The notes: a model not told the origin generated them from the sequence alone. A stretch of DNA of 64,000 bases from Sphaerisporangium perillae (GCF_023276435.1 NZ_JALLPO010000040.1:1-64000); one strand, 5' to 3'; positions 17,315 through 26,322 are shown, counted from the first letter of the stretch. A program made the numbers and translations.

Positions 17315-18493
17315 GTGAATATCGCCATCGTCTCCGTGCACGAGCTTTCCGCCGACATCCCGGCGATCGCCCGCGAACTCAGCGGTTCCCACCGTGTCAC
17401 CGTTTACACCCGCCGCAACTCCCCCGACCGCAAGTCCCGGGTCAAGGTGACCACGGGCGTGACGATCGAGTACCTGGACGCGGGTCCCGCGGAGCGGCTC
17501 CCCGAGAGCGAGCTCATGCCGCACATCTCCGCGTTCAGCGCGCAGCTCGCGCAGCGGTGGGGCAAGGACCGCCCCGATGTCGTGCACGCCCACTCCTGGA
17601 CGGGCGGCCTCGCCGCCGTCGCCGGCGCCGACGGCCTCGACGTCCCGATCATCCAGACCTTCCACCAGCTCGGCTCGTCCCGCATCCAGCCCGGCGGTGG
17701 CCGGGAGCAGGCGGCCCGGGTGCGGCTGGAGCGCGCGATCGGCCGCAGGGCCGACGCGGTCATCGCCTCCTGCGTCGACGAGGGCGAGGAACTGATCCGG
17801 CTGGGCGTACCGCGCAAGAACATCGCGGTCGTCCCGCACGGCGTCGACACCGAGCGCTTCCGCCGCCAGGGCCCGTCCCTGACCCGTGGCGAGCGCCCCC
17901 GCCTCGCCCACGTCGGCCACATCACCCGGGGCGGCGGCGCCCACACCGCGATCCGAGCCCTCGAGGGCATCCCGGGCGCGGAGCTCCTGATCGCGGGCGG
18001 CCCGGTCGCGGGCGCGCCGGACACCGAGAAGGACCTCGAGCGGCTGCGCCTGCTGGCCAAGGAGGTCGGCGTCGAGGACCGCGTCACCCTGCTCGGGCAC
18101 GTGCCGCACAACTCGATCGCCAAGCTGATGCGCAGCGCCGACGTCGTGCTCTCCCTGCCGATCGCCGTGCCGAACGGCAAGGTGGCCCTGGAGGCCATGG
18201 CGTGCGGGGTCCCGGTCATCGCCACCGCCGTGGGCGCCCACCTCGACTCCGTCGTCGACGGCGTGACCGGCATGCTGGTGCGCCCCGCCGACGCCGCCCT
18301 GCTGGCCCGCCGCACCCGCCTGCTCCTCGGCGACCTCACCCGCCGGACCGCCCTCGGCTTCGCCGGCGCCGACCGCGCGGGGTCGCGCTATTCGATGGAG
18401 CGCATCAGCCGTGAGCTGGTCCGCGTGTACGACAACGTCACCGGCCGGACGCAGCTTGTCGAGGCGGAGGCCGAAGAGGTCGAGGCCGCCTGA
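17315..18493 (+). CDS. GT4-family glycosyltransferase
   Basis: The protein is 392 aa. The GTG at 17315 is preferred because GAGG lies 8 bases upstream; a GTG at 17306 overlaps that site. It has a GT-B fold: the N-terminal acceptor domain begins NIAIVSVHELSADIPAIARE, and the C-terminal donor domain holds LGHVPHNSIAKLMRSADVVL and VALEAMACGVPVIAT, the nucleotide-sugar binding EX7E-type region. The substrate is unknown; family members build glycolipids, wall glycans or small glycosides. A candidate -35/-10 pair (TTGTCG, TAAGCT, 15-bp spacing) lies near 17200-17226. A terminator hairpin follows. Confidence 0.88.
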   Translation: MNIAIVSVHELSADIPAIARELSGSHRVTVYTRRNSPDRKSRVKVTTGVTIEYLDAGPAERLPESELMPHISAFSAQLAQRWGKDRPDVVHAHSWTGGLAAVAGADGLDVPIIQTFHQLGSSRIQPGGGREQAARVRLERAIGRRADAVIASCVDEGEELIRLGVPRKNIAVVPHGVDTERFRRQGPSLTRGERPRLAHVGHITRGGGAHTAIRALEGIPGAELLIAGGPVAGAPDTEKDLERLRLLAKEVGVEDRVTLLGHVPHNSIAKLMRSADVVLSLPIAVPNGKVALEAMACGVPVIATAVGAHLDSVVDGVTGMLVRPADAALLARRTRLLLGDLTRRTALGFAGADRAGSRYSMERISRELVRVYDNVTGRTQLVEAEAEEVEAA

Positions 18494-18550
18494 CCTTCGG
18501 AGCCTGCCGATCGCCGAGGCCGGGACCGGCCGCTTCCCCAGGCGATCATC

Positions 18551-18581
18551 GAGCCCGTGTCACCCCAGGTGGCACGGGCTC
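18551..18581 (+). terminator. Hairpin terminator after the glycosyltransferase
   Basis: GAGCCCGTGTCACC pairs with GGTGGCACGGGCTC: 14 pairs including one G-U, with a 3-base loop. It lies 57 bp after the stop. No other gene is visible between 18494 and 18722. Confidence 0.75.
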
Positions 18582-18722
18582 CGCCGTGTACCAGAGCGCG
18601 CCGGGGTACCGCACAACGCCACATTCCGGGTAAGCGGTGAATACCCGGAGATATGCGGGGCGCCGGGACGCCAAATCGCTATAACCCTGTGATCAGGGGA
18701 GGATGCTTGCTTTCATGGGCGC

Positions 18723-19877
18723 ATGTCGATTCGTAACGCATACATGATCGTAGCGGCGACGACGTTGAGCCTCTGTCCCGGTCCGGGCCAGGACGGCCCG
18801 TACGCCGGCCGCCCGCACGGCGACGGCCGCCCGCCGGCGGCCCATGGCGGCGCCGCGCCCTCCGGCCGGGAGCAGAGCACCCCTCCGCACGCCGGCCCCG
18901 TCGCGAGCCGCACCCCCGGCGGGGCGCCCTACGCGAGCCCCCCTTCCGGAGCCTCCGGGAGCGGCGCCGCGCCGGGCGAGCCTCCGCCGCCCGTCTACGA
19001 CCACCGGTACGGCCCACTGTCCGCCACCGGCGCCCCCTCCTACGGGACGCCCGACACGCCGCCGCCCCCGGCCGGCACCGGGTACGGGGATTTCGGCTCG
19101 CCGCCGCCTCCGGCGGGGCGCGTCTCCGAGCCGCCGGCAGCCGTCCCTCCCGGTGACGGGAGCACTCCGGGCGGTTCCTCGGCGACTCCGGCCGCCCCGC
19201 CCTCCGCCGGCGGCCGGATGTCGGCCCAGCCGGACGCCCGCTGGGGCACGCCCGTGCTGGTCGAGAACTTCGACGGCACGCGTGTCGACCGGAGCAAGTG
19301 GGAGGTGTACCACTCCCCCGACGCCCGGGTGAACCCGCGCACCGCGCAGGCGACGACCGTCCACGGCGGCATGCTGCAGATGACCGGCGGCTTCTACGGC
19401 GGCAAGGACCTCTCCGGCGGCGTCGCCAGCCACCTGTCCCAGACCTACGGCCGCTGGGAGGTTCGGTTCCGCGGCGAGGCGGGGGCCGGATACTCCCTGG
19501 TCACGCTCCTGTGGCCGAGCAGCGAGCGCGGCGAGTACGCCGAGATCGACTTCGCCGAGGTGATCGACCCGACCCGGCGGACCGGCGGCATCTTCATCCA
19601 CCGTGGCGAGGCCCCGCAGGCGCAGAGCCAGATGCGCGCCGACTTCACCAAGTGGCACACGGTCGCCGTCGACTGGCTGCCGGGCCGCCTGACGTTCTGG
19701 CTCGACGGCAAGCGGACGTGGGACTACACCGGGCCGCGCGTCCCCGCCGGACAGCCGATGCACCTGACCCTGCAGAACGACGTGGTCTGCAACCAGTGGT
19801 CGCCCTGCAGGAACGCCTCGACCCCGAAGACGGTGTCGATGTACGTCGACTGGGTCAAGATCTACCGCGCTCGCTGA
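18723..19877 (+). CDS. Secreted GH16-like glucanase with proline-rich linker
   Basis: The protein is 384 aa. The N-terminal 20 residues are hydrophobic and resemble a short signal sequence. Residues 22-175 are a Pro/Gly/Ala/Ser-rich linker, probably disordered and wall-spanning. The GH16 fold starts near residue 182 (PVLVENFDGTRVDRSKWEVY). The catalytic motif E-x-D-x-x-E is present as Glu274, Asp276 and Glu279 in EIDFAE, so hydrolysis or transglycosylation of a beta-glucan is likely. The C-terminus (VSMYVDWVKIYRAR) is typical of the fold. The exact glycan cannot be told from sequence. Confidence 0.85.
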   Translation: MSIRNAYMIVAATTLSLCPGPGQDGPYAGRPHGDGRPPAAHGGAAPSGREQSTPPHAGPVASRTPGGAPYASPPSGASGSGAAPGEPPPPVYDHRYGPLSATGAPSYGTPDTPPPPAGTGYGDFGSPPPPAGRVSEPPAAVPPGDGSTPGGSSATPAAPPSAGGRMSAQPDARWGTPVLVENFDGTRVDRSKWEVYHSPDARVNPRTAQATTVHGGMLQMTGGFYGGKDLSGGVASHLSQTYGRWEVRFRGEAGAGYSLVTLLWPSSERGEYAEIDFAEVIDPTRRTGGIFIHRGEAPQAQSQMRADFTKWHTVAVDWLPGRLTFWLDGKRTWDYTGPRVPAGQPMHLTLQNDVVCNQWSPCRNASTPKTVSMYVDWVKIYRAR

Positions 19878-19901
19878 CCGCCGTCGCCTGCGAAGGGCGG
19901 G

Positions 19902-20981
19902 TCAGGACCTGCCGGGACCGGCGAGCAGCTCGGCCGCCTTGAGCCCGAGGTGCAGGACCAGGCGGCTCTCGCCGTCGGCGAGGTCGAGCCCGGTGAGGCG
20001 TTCGGCCTTGGCCAGCCGGTAGTACAGCGTCTGGCGGTGCACGCCGAGCCGCGCGGCCGTCTCGCGTGCCCGCCCGCCCTGGTCGAGGTAGGTGACCACC
20101 GTGTACGCCAGCTCGCCGGAAAGGGCCGCCGCCTCGGCCGCGAGATCGGCCAGCTCGGCCCCGGACAGGCGCACCAGCAGGCGATGCACGCCGAGGTCGC
20201 CCCAGGCCGCGACGGGACCGAGCCTTCGCACCCGCTGGGCGGCGCGGAGCGCCAGGGTGGCCTCGCGCCAGCTCCGCCACGCCTCGCCCGCATCCTCCCG
20301 CGCCCCGCCGACGCCCGCGGCCGTTCCGTACATGTCCTGGACCCTCGTGGCGACGGCCAGGGCCTGGGCGGCGGGCGCCAGGATGGCGGTGAGGGGGTCC
20401 CCGGCGTCGGCGAGCACCCCCCGGGGCAGCGTCCACAGCGGCGCGACCCGTCCGGAGGCGCTCTGTACGGCGATCGCGGCGACCGGACCGGCGAGGTCGA
20501 ACTGGGCCGAGGCGCGGACCTCGGGATCGGCCGAGAGCAGGTCGCGCAGGCGCACGCCGAGGTCCTGGCGGCTGCGGGCCTCCTGGGCGAGCGCGGCGGC
20601 GGCCCGGGCGACCATCGGCGCGACGCCCGCGAGACGCTGGTCGGTGAGGCTGCCGGAGTCCAGCAGCCACAGGTACCCGTAGGTCACCTCCCGGTTGCGC
20701 AGCGGGACGCAGACCCGGGCCAGCACGCCGAGGCCGGCGTCGGCGGGGATGCGGACCGGGCCGGTGGCCGTGGCGATGCCATAGCCCTCGAAGTACGCGC
20801 GCACCTCGTCGGAGGCGCGGCGGCGCAGAATGGACTCGCGCCGGACGGTGTCGATGTCGCCGCTCTGCGCCGCGTACGCGAGCAACTGGAAGGCGCGGTC
20901 CTCCAGCGTCGCCGAGGCGTCCAGGATGCGAGCGATGTCATCCACGATTTCCTGCAGGTCCACCCGCCCATTGTCATACAT
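19902..20981 (-). CDS. PucR/CdaR-family transcriptional regulator, probable regulator of proline catabolism
   Basis: The protein is about 359 aa from the ATG at 20981; a GTG at 20963 is the alternative, and neither has a good ribosome site. The central part is GGDEF-like as in CdaR proteins (SGRVAPLWTLPRG...). The C-terminal PucR helix-turn-helix (ETAARLGVHRQTLYYRLAKAERLTGLDL) is clear. It is divergent from the proline dehydrogenase gene, an arrangement known in actinobacteria where such regulators activate putA/pruA-type genes in response to proline. A palindrome overlaps its start region. Confidence 0.85.
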   Translation of the reverse strand: MYDNGRVDLQEIVDDIARILDASATLEDRAFQLLAYAAQSGDIDTVRRESILRRRASDEVRAYFEGYGIATATGPVRIPADAGLGVLARVCVPLRNREVTYGYLWLLDSGSLTDQRLAGVAPMVARAAAALAQEARSRQDLGVRLRDLLSADPEVRASAQFDLAGPVAAIAVQSASGRVAPLWTLPRGVLADAGDPLTAILAPAAQALAVATRVQDMYGTAAGVGGAREDAGEAWRSWREATLALRAAQRVRRLGPVAAWGDLGVHRLLVRLSGAELADLAAEAAALSGELAYTVVTYLDQGGRARETAARLGVHRQTLYYRLAKAERLTGLDLADGESRLVLHLGLKAAELLAGPGRS

Positions 20982-20988
20982 CTGTATG
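20975..20988. promoter_or_regulatory. Palindrome CATACA-TC-TGTATG, candidate operator
   Basis: This perfect 6-bp inverted repeat with a 2-bp spacer overlaps the ATG of the PucR-type regulator and lies 70 bp upstream of the proline dehydrogenase start. Its AT-rich symmetry stands out in this region. It is well placed for autoregulation and for control of the divergent operon. Confidence 0.5.
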
Positions 20989-21057
20989 AAAGGGGTAGAC
21001 GTGGGCCGTGGCGGATGTCCATGGAAGCCATTGAGCTGCGGATTTATGGTGGTGAAC

Positions 21058-21975
21058 ATGCTCGGTTCCGTACTTTTGGCGGTATCGCGGAGCCCTCTCG
21101 CGCGCCGCGCCGTCTCCGGTTTCCCGGTCACCCGGCTTGTGGTCGACCGGTTCGTCGCGGGCGAGGACGCGGGGGACGCGCTCTCGGCCGTCCAGCGCCT
21201 CACCGACGCCCGCCTCTCGGTCACCCTCGACCACCTCGGCGAGGAGACCAAGGACGCGCGGGCCGCGGCGGACACCGTCAAGGCCTACGTCTCGATGCTC
21301 GACGCGCTTAGCCCCATCGGCCTCGGCCGCCGCGCCGAGGTGTCGGTCAAGCTGTCCGCCGTCGGCCAGGTGCTCGACCAGGGCATGGCCCTGGACCACG
21401 CCCGCCAGATCTGCGCCGCCGCGCGCGACGCGGGGACGACGGTGACCCTCGACATGGAGGACCACACCACGGTCGACTCCACGCTGTCGATCTTGCGCGC
21501 GCTGCGCGAGGACTTCCCCGAGACCGGCGTCGCCATCCAGGCTTACCTGTACCGCAGCGAGGCCGACCTGCGCGACCTGGCCCACGAGGGGTCACGGGTC
21601 CGCCTGGTCAAGGGCGCCTACCGCGAGCCGGCCTCGGTCGCCCACCAGAAGAAGAGCGACGTGGACAAGGCGTACGTGCGGTGCCTGCGTATCCTGATGG
21701 AGGGGAAGGGATACCCCATGGTGGCCACGCACGACGACCGGCTGATCTCCATCACCGAGTTGCTGGCCGACCGCGCCGGGCGCGAGCGGGACTCCTTCGA
21801 GTACCAGATGCTCTACGGCATCAGGACCGACAAGCAGGAGGCCCTCGCCCGCGCCGGGTCCGGCGTCCGCGTCTACGTCCCCTACGGCGACGACTGGTAC
21901 GGCTACTTCATGCGCCGCCTCGCCGAGCGTCCCGCCAACATCGCCTTCTTCCTGCGTTCACTCCGCTCCAAGTGA
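21058..21975 (+). CDS. putB: Proline dehydrogenase
   Basis: The protein is 305 aa, the length of monofunctional enzymes. It oxidises L-proline to pyrroline-5-carboxylate with FAD, passing electrons to the quinone pool. The ATG at 21058 gives MLGSVLLAVSRSPLARR, the usual start; an in-frame ATG lies 12 bases upstream. Family motifs are EVSVKLSAVG, VTLDMEDHT, AIQAYLYRSEADL, RVRLVKGAYREP and YVPYGDDWYGYFMRRLAERP, the last holding the proline-binding arginines. It is the first gene of a two-gene operon with P5C dehydrogenase. Confidence 0.93.
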   Translation: MLGSVLLAVSRSPLARRAVSGFPVTRLVVDRFVAGEDAGDALSAVQRLTDARLSVTLDHLGEETKDARAAADTVKAYVSMLDALSPIGLGRRAEVSVKLSAVGQVLDQGMALDHARQICAAARDAGTTVTLDMEDHTTVDSTLSILRALREDFPETGVAIQAYLYRSEADLRDLAHEGSRVRLVKGAYREPASVAHQKKSDVDKAYVRCLRILMEGKGYPMVATHDDRLISITELLADRAGRERDSFEYQMLYGIRTDKQEALARAGSGVRVYVPYGDDWYGYFMRRLAERPANIAFFLRSLRSK

Positions 21976-21983
21976 GGTCTTCC

Positions 21984-23609
21984 ATGGATGCCGTCAGCAA
22001 CGTCCCCGTCCCGGCCAACGAGCCGGTGTACGGCTACGCACCCGGCAGCGCCGAGCGGTCCGCGCTGGAGAGCCGGATCAAGGAGCTGTCCGGGACCACG
22101 ATCGACCTGACGATGACGATCGGCGGCGAGCGTCGCATGGCCTCGGGCGCCTCGATCGACGTCGTCCAGCCGCACAACCACGCCCACGTGCTCGGCCGTG
22201 CGGCCGACGCCTCCGGCGCCGACGTGCGCGCCGCCATCGACGCCGCGCTCGCGGCCGCGCCGGCCTGGCGGGCGCTGTCGTTCGACGAGCGCGCCGCGAT
22301 CTTCCTCAAGGCCGCCGACCTGCTGGCCGGGCCGTACCGCGCGACGCTGAACGCGGCCACGATCCTCGGCCAGTCGAAGTCGGTGCAGCAGGCGGAGATC
22401 GACGCCGCGTGCGAGCTGATCGACTTCCTGCGCTTCAACGTGTCCTTCGCACGGCAGCTGCTCAACGAGCAGCCGATCTCGTCGCCGGGCGTGTGGAACC
22501 GGATGGAGTACCGGCCGCTGGAAGGCTTCGTGCTGGCGATCACGCCGTTCAACTTCACCGCCATCGCCGGAAATTTGCCGACTTCTGCGGCATTGATGGG
22601 AAATGTCGTCGTCTGGAAGCCGTCGCCGACGCAGCAGTTCGCCGCGCACTTCACCATGCGCCTGCTGGAGGAGGCCGGGCTGCCGCCGGGCGTCATCAAC
22701 ATGGTGACCGGCAACGGCGCGGCCGTCTCCGAGGTCGCGCTCGCCGACCCCCACCTGGCCGGCATCCACTTCACCGGCTCCACCGCCACCTTCCAGCACC
22801 TGTGGGGCACCGTCGGCGCCAACATCGGCTCCTACCACGGCTACCCGCGCCTGGTCGGCGAGACCGGCGGCAAGGACTTCGTGCTCGCCCACCCCTCCGC
22901 CGACCCCGCCGTGCTGTCGACGGCGCTGATCCGCGGCGCGTTCGAATACCAGGGCCAGAAGTGCTCGGCGGCGTCCCGGGCGTACGTCCCGCGCTCCATC
23001 TGGTCGGCGATCCGCGACGACGTCGTCGCGACCGCCGAGTCCCTGACCGTGGGCGACGTGGCCGGCGACCTGTCGACGTTCATGGGCGCCGTCATCGACT
23101 CCCGCGCCTTCGCCAAGCACAAGGCCGCCATCGACCGGGCCCGCGCCACCGAGGGCATCGAGGTGCTCACCGGCTCCTACGACGACTCCACCGGCTACTT
23201 CGTCAAGCCGGCCATCCTCGAGGGCGCCGACCCCGCCGACGAGATCTTCGTCAAGGAGTACTTCGGCCCGATCCTGGCCGTGCACGTGTACGACGACAGC
23301 CGGTTCGACACCGTCCTGGACCAGATGGAGAGCGTGTCGCCGTACGCGCTGACCGGCTCGATCATCGCCCAGGACCGGTACGCCATCGCCTCGGCGGCCG
23401 AGCGGCTGCGCTTCGCGGCGGGCAACTTCTACATCAACGACAAGCCCACCGGCGCGGTCGTCGGCCAGCAGCCCTTCGGCGGAGCCCGCGCCTCCGGCAC
23501 CGACGACAAGGCCGGCTCCATCTTCAACCTCGTCCGCTGGGTCAGCGCCCGCGCCATCAAGGAGACCTTCGTCCCGCCGACCAACCACCGCTACCCCCAC
23601 ATGGGCTGA
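21984..23609 (+). CDS. pruA: L-glutamate gamma-semialdehyde (P5C) dehydrogenase
   Basis: The protein is 541 aa, normal for the enzyme. It converts glutamate semialdehyde (from P5C) to glutamate with NAD+, completing proline breakdown. GAGG lies 6-7 bases before the ATG, 9 bp after the proline dehydrogenase stop. Visible motifs are ITPFNFTAIAGNLPTSAALMGN (substrate/NAD region), GIHFTGSTATF, LVGETGGKDF with the conserved glutamate and the catalytic cysteine in YQGQKCSAASRAYVP. A strong terminator lies about 90 bp downstream. Confidence 0.94.
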   Translation: MDAVSNVPVPANEPVYGYAPGSAERSALESRIKELSGTTIDLTMTIGGERRMASGASIDVVQPHNHAHVLGRAADASGADVRAAIDAALAAAPAWRALSFDERAAIFLKAADLLAGPYRATLNAATILGQSKSVQQAEIDAACELIDFLRFNVSFARQLLNEQPISSPGVWNRMEYRPLEGFVLAITPFNFTAIAGNLPTSAALMGNVVVWKPSPTQQFAAHFTMRLLEEAGLPPGVINMVTGNGAAVSEVALADPHLAGIHFTGSTATFQHLWGTVGANIGSYHGYPRLVGETGGKDFVLAHPSADPAVLSTALIRGAFEYQGQKCSAASRAYVPRSIWSAIRDDVVATAESLTVGDVAGDLSTFMGAVIDSRAFAKHKAAIDRARATEGIEVLTGSYDDSTGYFVKPAILEGADPADEIFVKEYFGPILAVHVYDDSRFDTVLDQMESVSPYALTGSIIAQDRYAIASAAERLRFAAGNFYINDKPTGAVVGQQPFGGARASGTDDKAGSIFNLVRWVSARAIKETFVPPTNHRYPHMG

Positions 23610-23655
23610 CCTCCCCGGCCCGGAACGGGCGGGCGAGCCGCCGCACAGCACCCGG

Positions 23656-23678
23656 GCCATCAAGGGCACCTTCGTCCC
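23656..23678 (+). repeat. Partial duplication of the pruA 3' end
   Basis: GCCATCAAGGGCACCTTCGT and three further bases at 23656-23678 repeat pruA bases 23553-23575 with two mismatches, 103 bp downstream. The copy sits after the true stop, in front of the terminator, and looks like a leftover of a local duplication. Confidence 0.6.
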
Positions 23679-23696
23679 CGGCCCCGGATGGACAAC

Positions 23697-23730
23697 GACG
23701 CCCGGGTCTCCAGTCGGAGACCCGGGCGTC
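23697..23730. terminator. Strong hairpin terminator of the proline operon
   Basis: A perfect 15-bp stem (left arm GACGCCCGGGTCTCC) with the 4-base loop AGTC stands after pruA. It ends only 31 bp before the histidine-kinase ATG, so that gene must have its promoter within or just after the hairpin, or depend on read-through. Confidence 0.85.
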
Positions 23731-23761
23731 ACCCGTTCCCGCCACCTTCGCCACCTGAGGT

Positions 23762-25039
23762 ATGGCCACCGCCACGGACAAGTCGATACAGCGCATGCGA
23801 TCGGGCTATGACCAGCAGCGCGGTCAGGGTACGGCAGAGCGGCACCAAACGGGCCGCAAGCAATATGACAACCAGCAGGTCAGGCCGCAAACTAGCAGTA
23901 TGGGGGGGAAATGGGGCGACTTCGTGGCCCGGTACCGCGATGTACTCATCGACGTGTTACTGGCCGCGGCCGTTCTCGCGTTCACCATCCCGACGACGGT
24001 CATCGGTTACTCCTTCTCCCTGTGGGGGCCCGTACCGGACTGGATCGAGTTCCTCATCGGGGCGATCACGGCGGCGACCATGCTGGTACGGCGCCGCACC
24101 CCCTGGCCGGCGATCATCGCCTCGGCCGCATGCGCCTGCCTCACCGGGCAGACCGTGCCGATGATCCTCGCCGTCTACTCGATGACGGCCGAGCACAGGA
24201 TGCGCCGATGGCAGTATGTCGCCCTGGCTCTCACAGCCGTGTACATCGTGGTCGACTATACGAATCCCCACACGGACAAGGTCGTCTATCTCAGCATGGT
24301 GCGCGCGCTGACGCTCATCTATCTGCCCGCGCTGGTGGGGACCTGGGTGCACGGCTACCGGCGGCTGATCCGCGACCTGCGAACCGGAGTGCGCGAGCGC
24401 GAGGAGCACGCCGCCTCCGAGGAGCGCCGCAAGATCGCCAGAGAGTTGCACGACACCGTGACCCACGCGGTCACCGCCATGGTCCTCACGGCGGGCATCA
24501 TCCAGGGCGCCGAGGAACCCAGTGAGATCAGCGAGCTGACGGCCCACATCGAAGACAAGGGTGTCCAGGCGCTCAGCGAACTGCGTGAACTTCTCACGGT
24601 GCTCCGTCACGAGGACCTGCCCAGGACCCAGGGGGTCGGGGGGATCACGCGCCTGGTGAAGGAGGAGCAGGCCACCGGGCTGGAGGTCAGCCTCCACCTC
24701 GACGTGCCCCCTGGGACGCTGCCGAGGCAGGTCGCACACGCGTGCTACCGGCTCGTCCAGGAGGGACTCAGCAACATACGCAAGCACGCGCCCAACTCCC
24801 AGGTGCGGGTCTCCTGTGAGCTCAGCGGCGACCACGTGACCGTGTCCGTGGTCAACAGCGCGGACCGCGGCGGGGAAGCGGTCCGGGCGGCGCCCTCCCT
24901 CGGGGGCGGCTACGGTCTGGCCGGCGTCAGGGAGCGGATCGTCCTCGCAGGCGGCAAGCTCGTTTCCGGACCGACTTCCGAGGGTGGCTTCGCGCTCGTG
25001 GCCCAGCTCCCCCTGCCTCTTGGCAAGGAGAAGGCCTGA
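23762..25039 (+). CDS. Orphan sensor histidine kinase, NarL/DesK type
   Basis: The protein is 425 aa from the ATG at 23762. The GAGG is too close to this ATG, so a later start (for example ATG at 23900, MGGKWGDFVARYRD) is possible. Hydrophobic segments between about residues 60 and 195 suggest five to six membrane passes. The HisKA_3 box EERRKIARELHDTVTHAV contains His230. The HATPase domain has EGLSNIRKHAPNSQ (N box) and GGGYGLAGVRERI (G box). Enzymes of this type phosphorylate a LuxR-type response regulator; none is encoded next to it. Confidence 0.87.
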   Translation: MATATDKSIQRMRSGYDQQRGQGTAERHQTGRKQYDNQQVRPQTSSMGGKWGDFVARYRDVLIDVLLAAAVLAFTIPTTVIGYSFSLWGPVPDWIEFLIGAITAATMLVRRRTPWPAIIASAACACLTGQTVPMILAVYSMTAEHRMRRWQYVALALTAVYIVVDYTNPHTDKVVYLSMVRALTLIYLPALVGTWVHGYRRLIRDLRTGVREREEHAASEERRKIARELHDTVTHAVTAMVLTAGIIQGAEEPSEISELTAHIEDKGVQALSELRELLTVLRHEDLPRTQGVGGITRLVKEEQATGLEVSLHLDVPPGTLPRQVAHACYRLVQEGLSNIRKHAPNSQVRVSCELSGDHVTVSVVNSADRGGEAVRAAPSLGGGYGLAGVRERIVLAGGKLVSGPTSEGGFALVAQLPLPLGKEKA

Positions 25040-25165
25040 CCCGCCTCCGCATCGAGAGCTGACAGACCGAGTACGGCGGCGCACACCCTCCGCTCAGAAC
25101 GAGGCGTGTGCGGGGGCTACCACCCGACCGGGGGATGTGGCGGCGGATCTTCGAACTGCTCCTCT

Positions 25166-25711
25166 CTAGACGACGCCCGGCCTGCCGGCGTGCTTTTCGG
25201 CGCGTTCAGCGGCGAAGAACGTCTCGATCCGGGCCGCCCCGGTCCGGTCCAGCCAGGTACGGAAGTCCGCCAAGCCGGGGTGGATTCGTCGCGCGGCGGC
25301 CACGTCGGCCCGGTAGCCGCGCTCGTTGAGCCACTCGTAGGCGTACGCGAACTCCTCGCCGACCTGCCGGATCACCTCGATCGGGAGCTGCACGTACGGC
25401 ACGGTCCGCCCGATCGCCCGCCCGATGGCCTCGGTGATCCGCCGTGGGGTCAGCTCGTCACCGGCCAGGTCGATCGTCCGGCCGATCCATTCGCTCGGCC
25501 GGGCGAAGGCCAGCGCGGTGAACACGCCGACGTCGTCGACGGCCATGACCTGCTGCGGCACGTCCGGCTCGAACGCGGTGGTCACGGTGCCGTCGCGCAG
25601 GTGGTAACCGCCGGTGTAGTTCTCCATGAAGGCCTGCGGCGAGCAGCGGGTGGCGGTATTGGGTCCTGCGCGATGGCCGGCCCCGCTCGAAACGTAGGGT
25701 CGCCTCGTCAT
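25166..25711 (-). pseudogene. 5'-truncated NmrA-like NAD(P)-binding protein
   Basis: From about residue 27 (PQAFMENYTGGYHLRDG) to the end the frame reads as the C-terminal two thirds of an NmrA-like SDR/epimerase protein, including QQVMAVDDVGVFTALAFARP and GRTIDLAGDELTPRRITEAI. The N-terminal Rossmann motif is missing; the preceding 25 residues are unrelated. The break lies within 90 bp of a perfect 21-bp inverted repeat at 25717-25769. The gene is almost certainly non-functional as an oxidoreductase. Confidence 0.75.
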
Positions 25712-25716
25712 AGTGC

Positions 25717-25769
25717 GGACACCCTTGTAGCCGGTATCCCGGTGCGGAATACCGGCTACAAGGGTGTCC
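25717..25769. repeat. Perfect 21-bp inverted repeat with 11-bp loop
   Basis: Arms at 25717-25737 and 25749-25769 are exact reverse complements. They begin GGACACCCTTGTAGCC and the loop is CCCGGTGCGGA. It stands 2 bp from the stop of the DHFR-like gene, so it may be that operon's terminator. It also sits at the truncation point of the NmrA-like gene. Its stem is longer than other terminators here, and it could be a small mobile-element remnant. Confidence 0.8.
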
Positions 25770-25770
25770 T

Positions 25771-26322
25771 CTACTGGGGAACCGCCGGCTGATAGGTCAG
25801 GTGGACGACGCCGGTCTTGAAGACCTCAGAGCCGGCCAGGCGTAGTGACTTGTTCAAGCCGCCCTCCTCGAAAAGCCGCCCGCCGCGGCCGAGGACCACC
25901 GGGTGAACCAGCAGCTGGAGTTCGTCCAGGACGTCGTCGTGCAGGAGTGAGCGGATCAGGGTGGGGCTGCCGGCGATGGTGATGTTGCGGCCGGGCTGCT
26001 GCTTGAGCTTGGTGAGCTCGTCGGCGGCGCTGCCGCTGATCAGGGTGCTGTTCTGCCACGTCACGGTGTTCAGGGTGGTGGAGGCGACCAGTTTGGGCAT
26101 CGTGTTGATCCGGTCCGCGAGCGGCACTTCGCTGCCGCGTTGGGGCCAGGAGCCGGCGAACGCCTGGTAGGTGGTCCGGCCCAGAAGCAGGATGTCGGAC
26201 TGGTGGAACTGCTCGGCGACCACTTCGGCCATCCGCTCGTCGTAGTAGGGAAAGTGCCAGTTCTCAGGGGCTTGCATGACGCCGTCGACGGACACGAACA
26301 GCTGCGCGACGATCTTCCTCAT
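25771..26322 (-). CDS. Dihydrofolate reductase/RibD C-terminal family protein
   Basis: The protein is 183 aa. It starts RKIVAQLFVSVDGVMQAPENW and continues with LLLGRTTYQAFAGSWP, the NADPH-binding signature of the YyaP/RibD-C family; IAGSPTLIRSLLHDDVLDEL and HPVVLGRGGRLFEEG follow. Members are NADPH-dependent reductases of poorly known substrate, rarely true DHFR. The ATG overlaps the stop of the upstream hydrolase (ATGA), so the two are co-translated. It is the last gene of a four-gene minus-strand operon. Confidence 0.88.
   Translation of the reverse strand: MRKIVAQLFVSVDGVMQAPENWHFPYYDERMAEVVAEQFHQSDILLLGRTTYQAFAGSWPQRGSEVPLADRINTMPKLVASTTLNTVTWQNSTLISGSAADELTKLKQQPGRNITIAGSPTLIRSLLHDDVLDELQLLVHPVVLGRGGRLFEEGGLNKSLRLAGSEVFKTGVVHLTYQPAVPQ

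Noticed and set aside
20830-21057. Longer N-terminus of proline dehydrogenase
   Set aside because: The frame is open upstream but covers the divergent regulator's start and lacks family similarity; MLGSVLLAVSRSP is the usual start.
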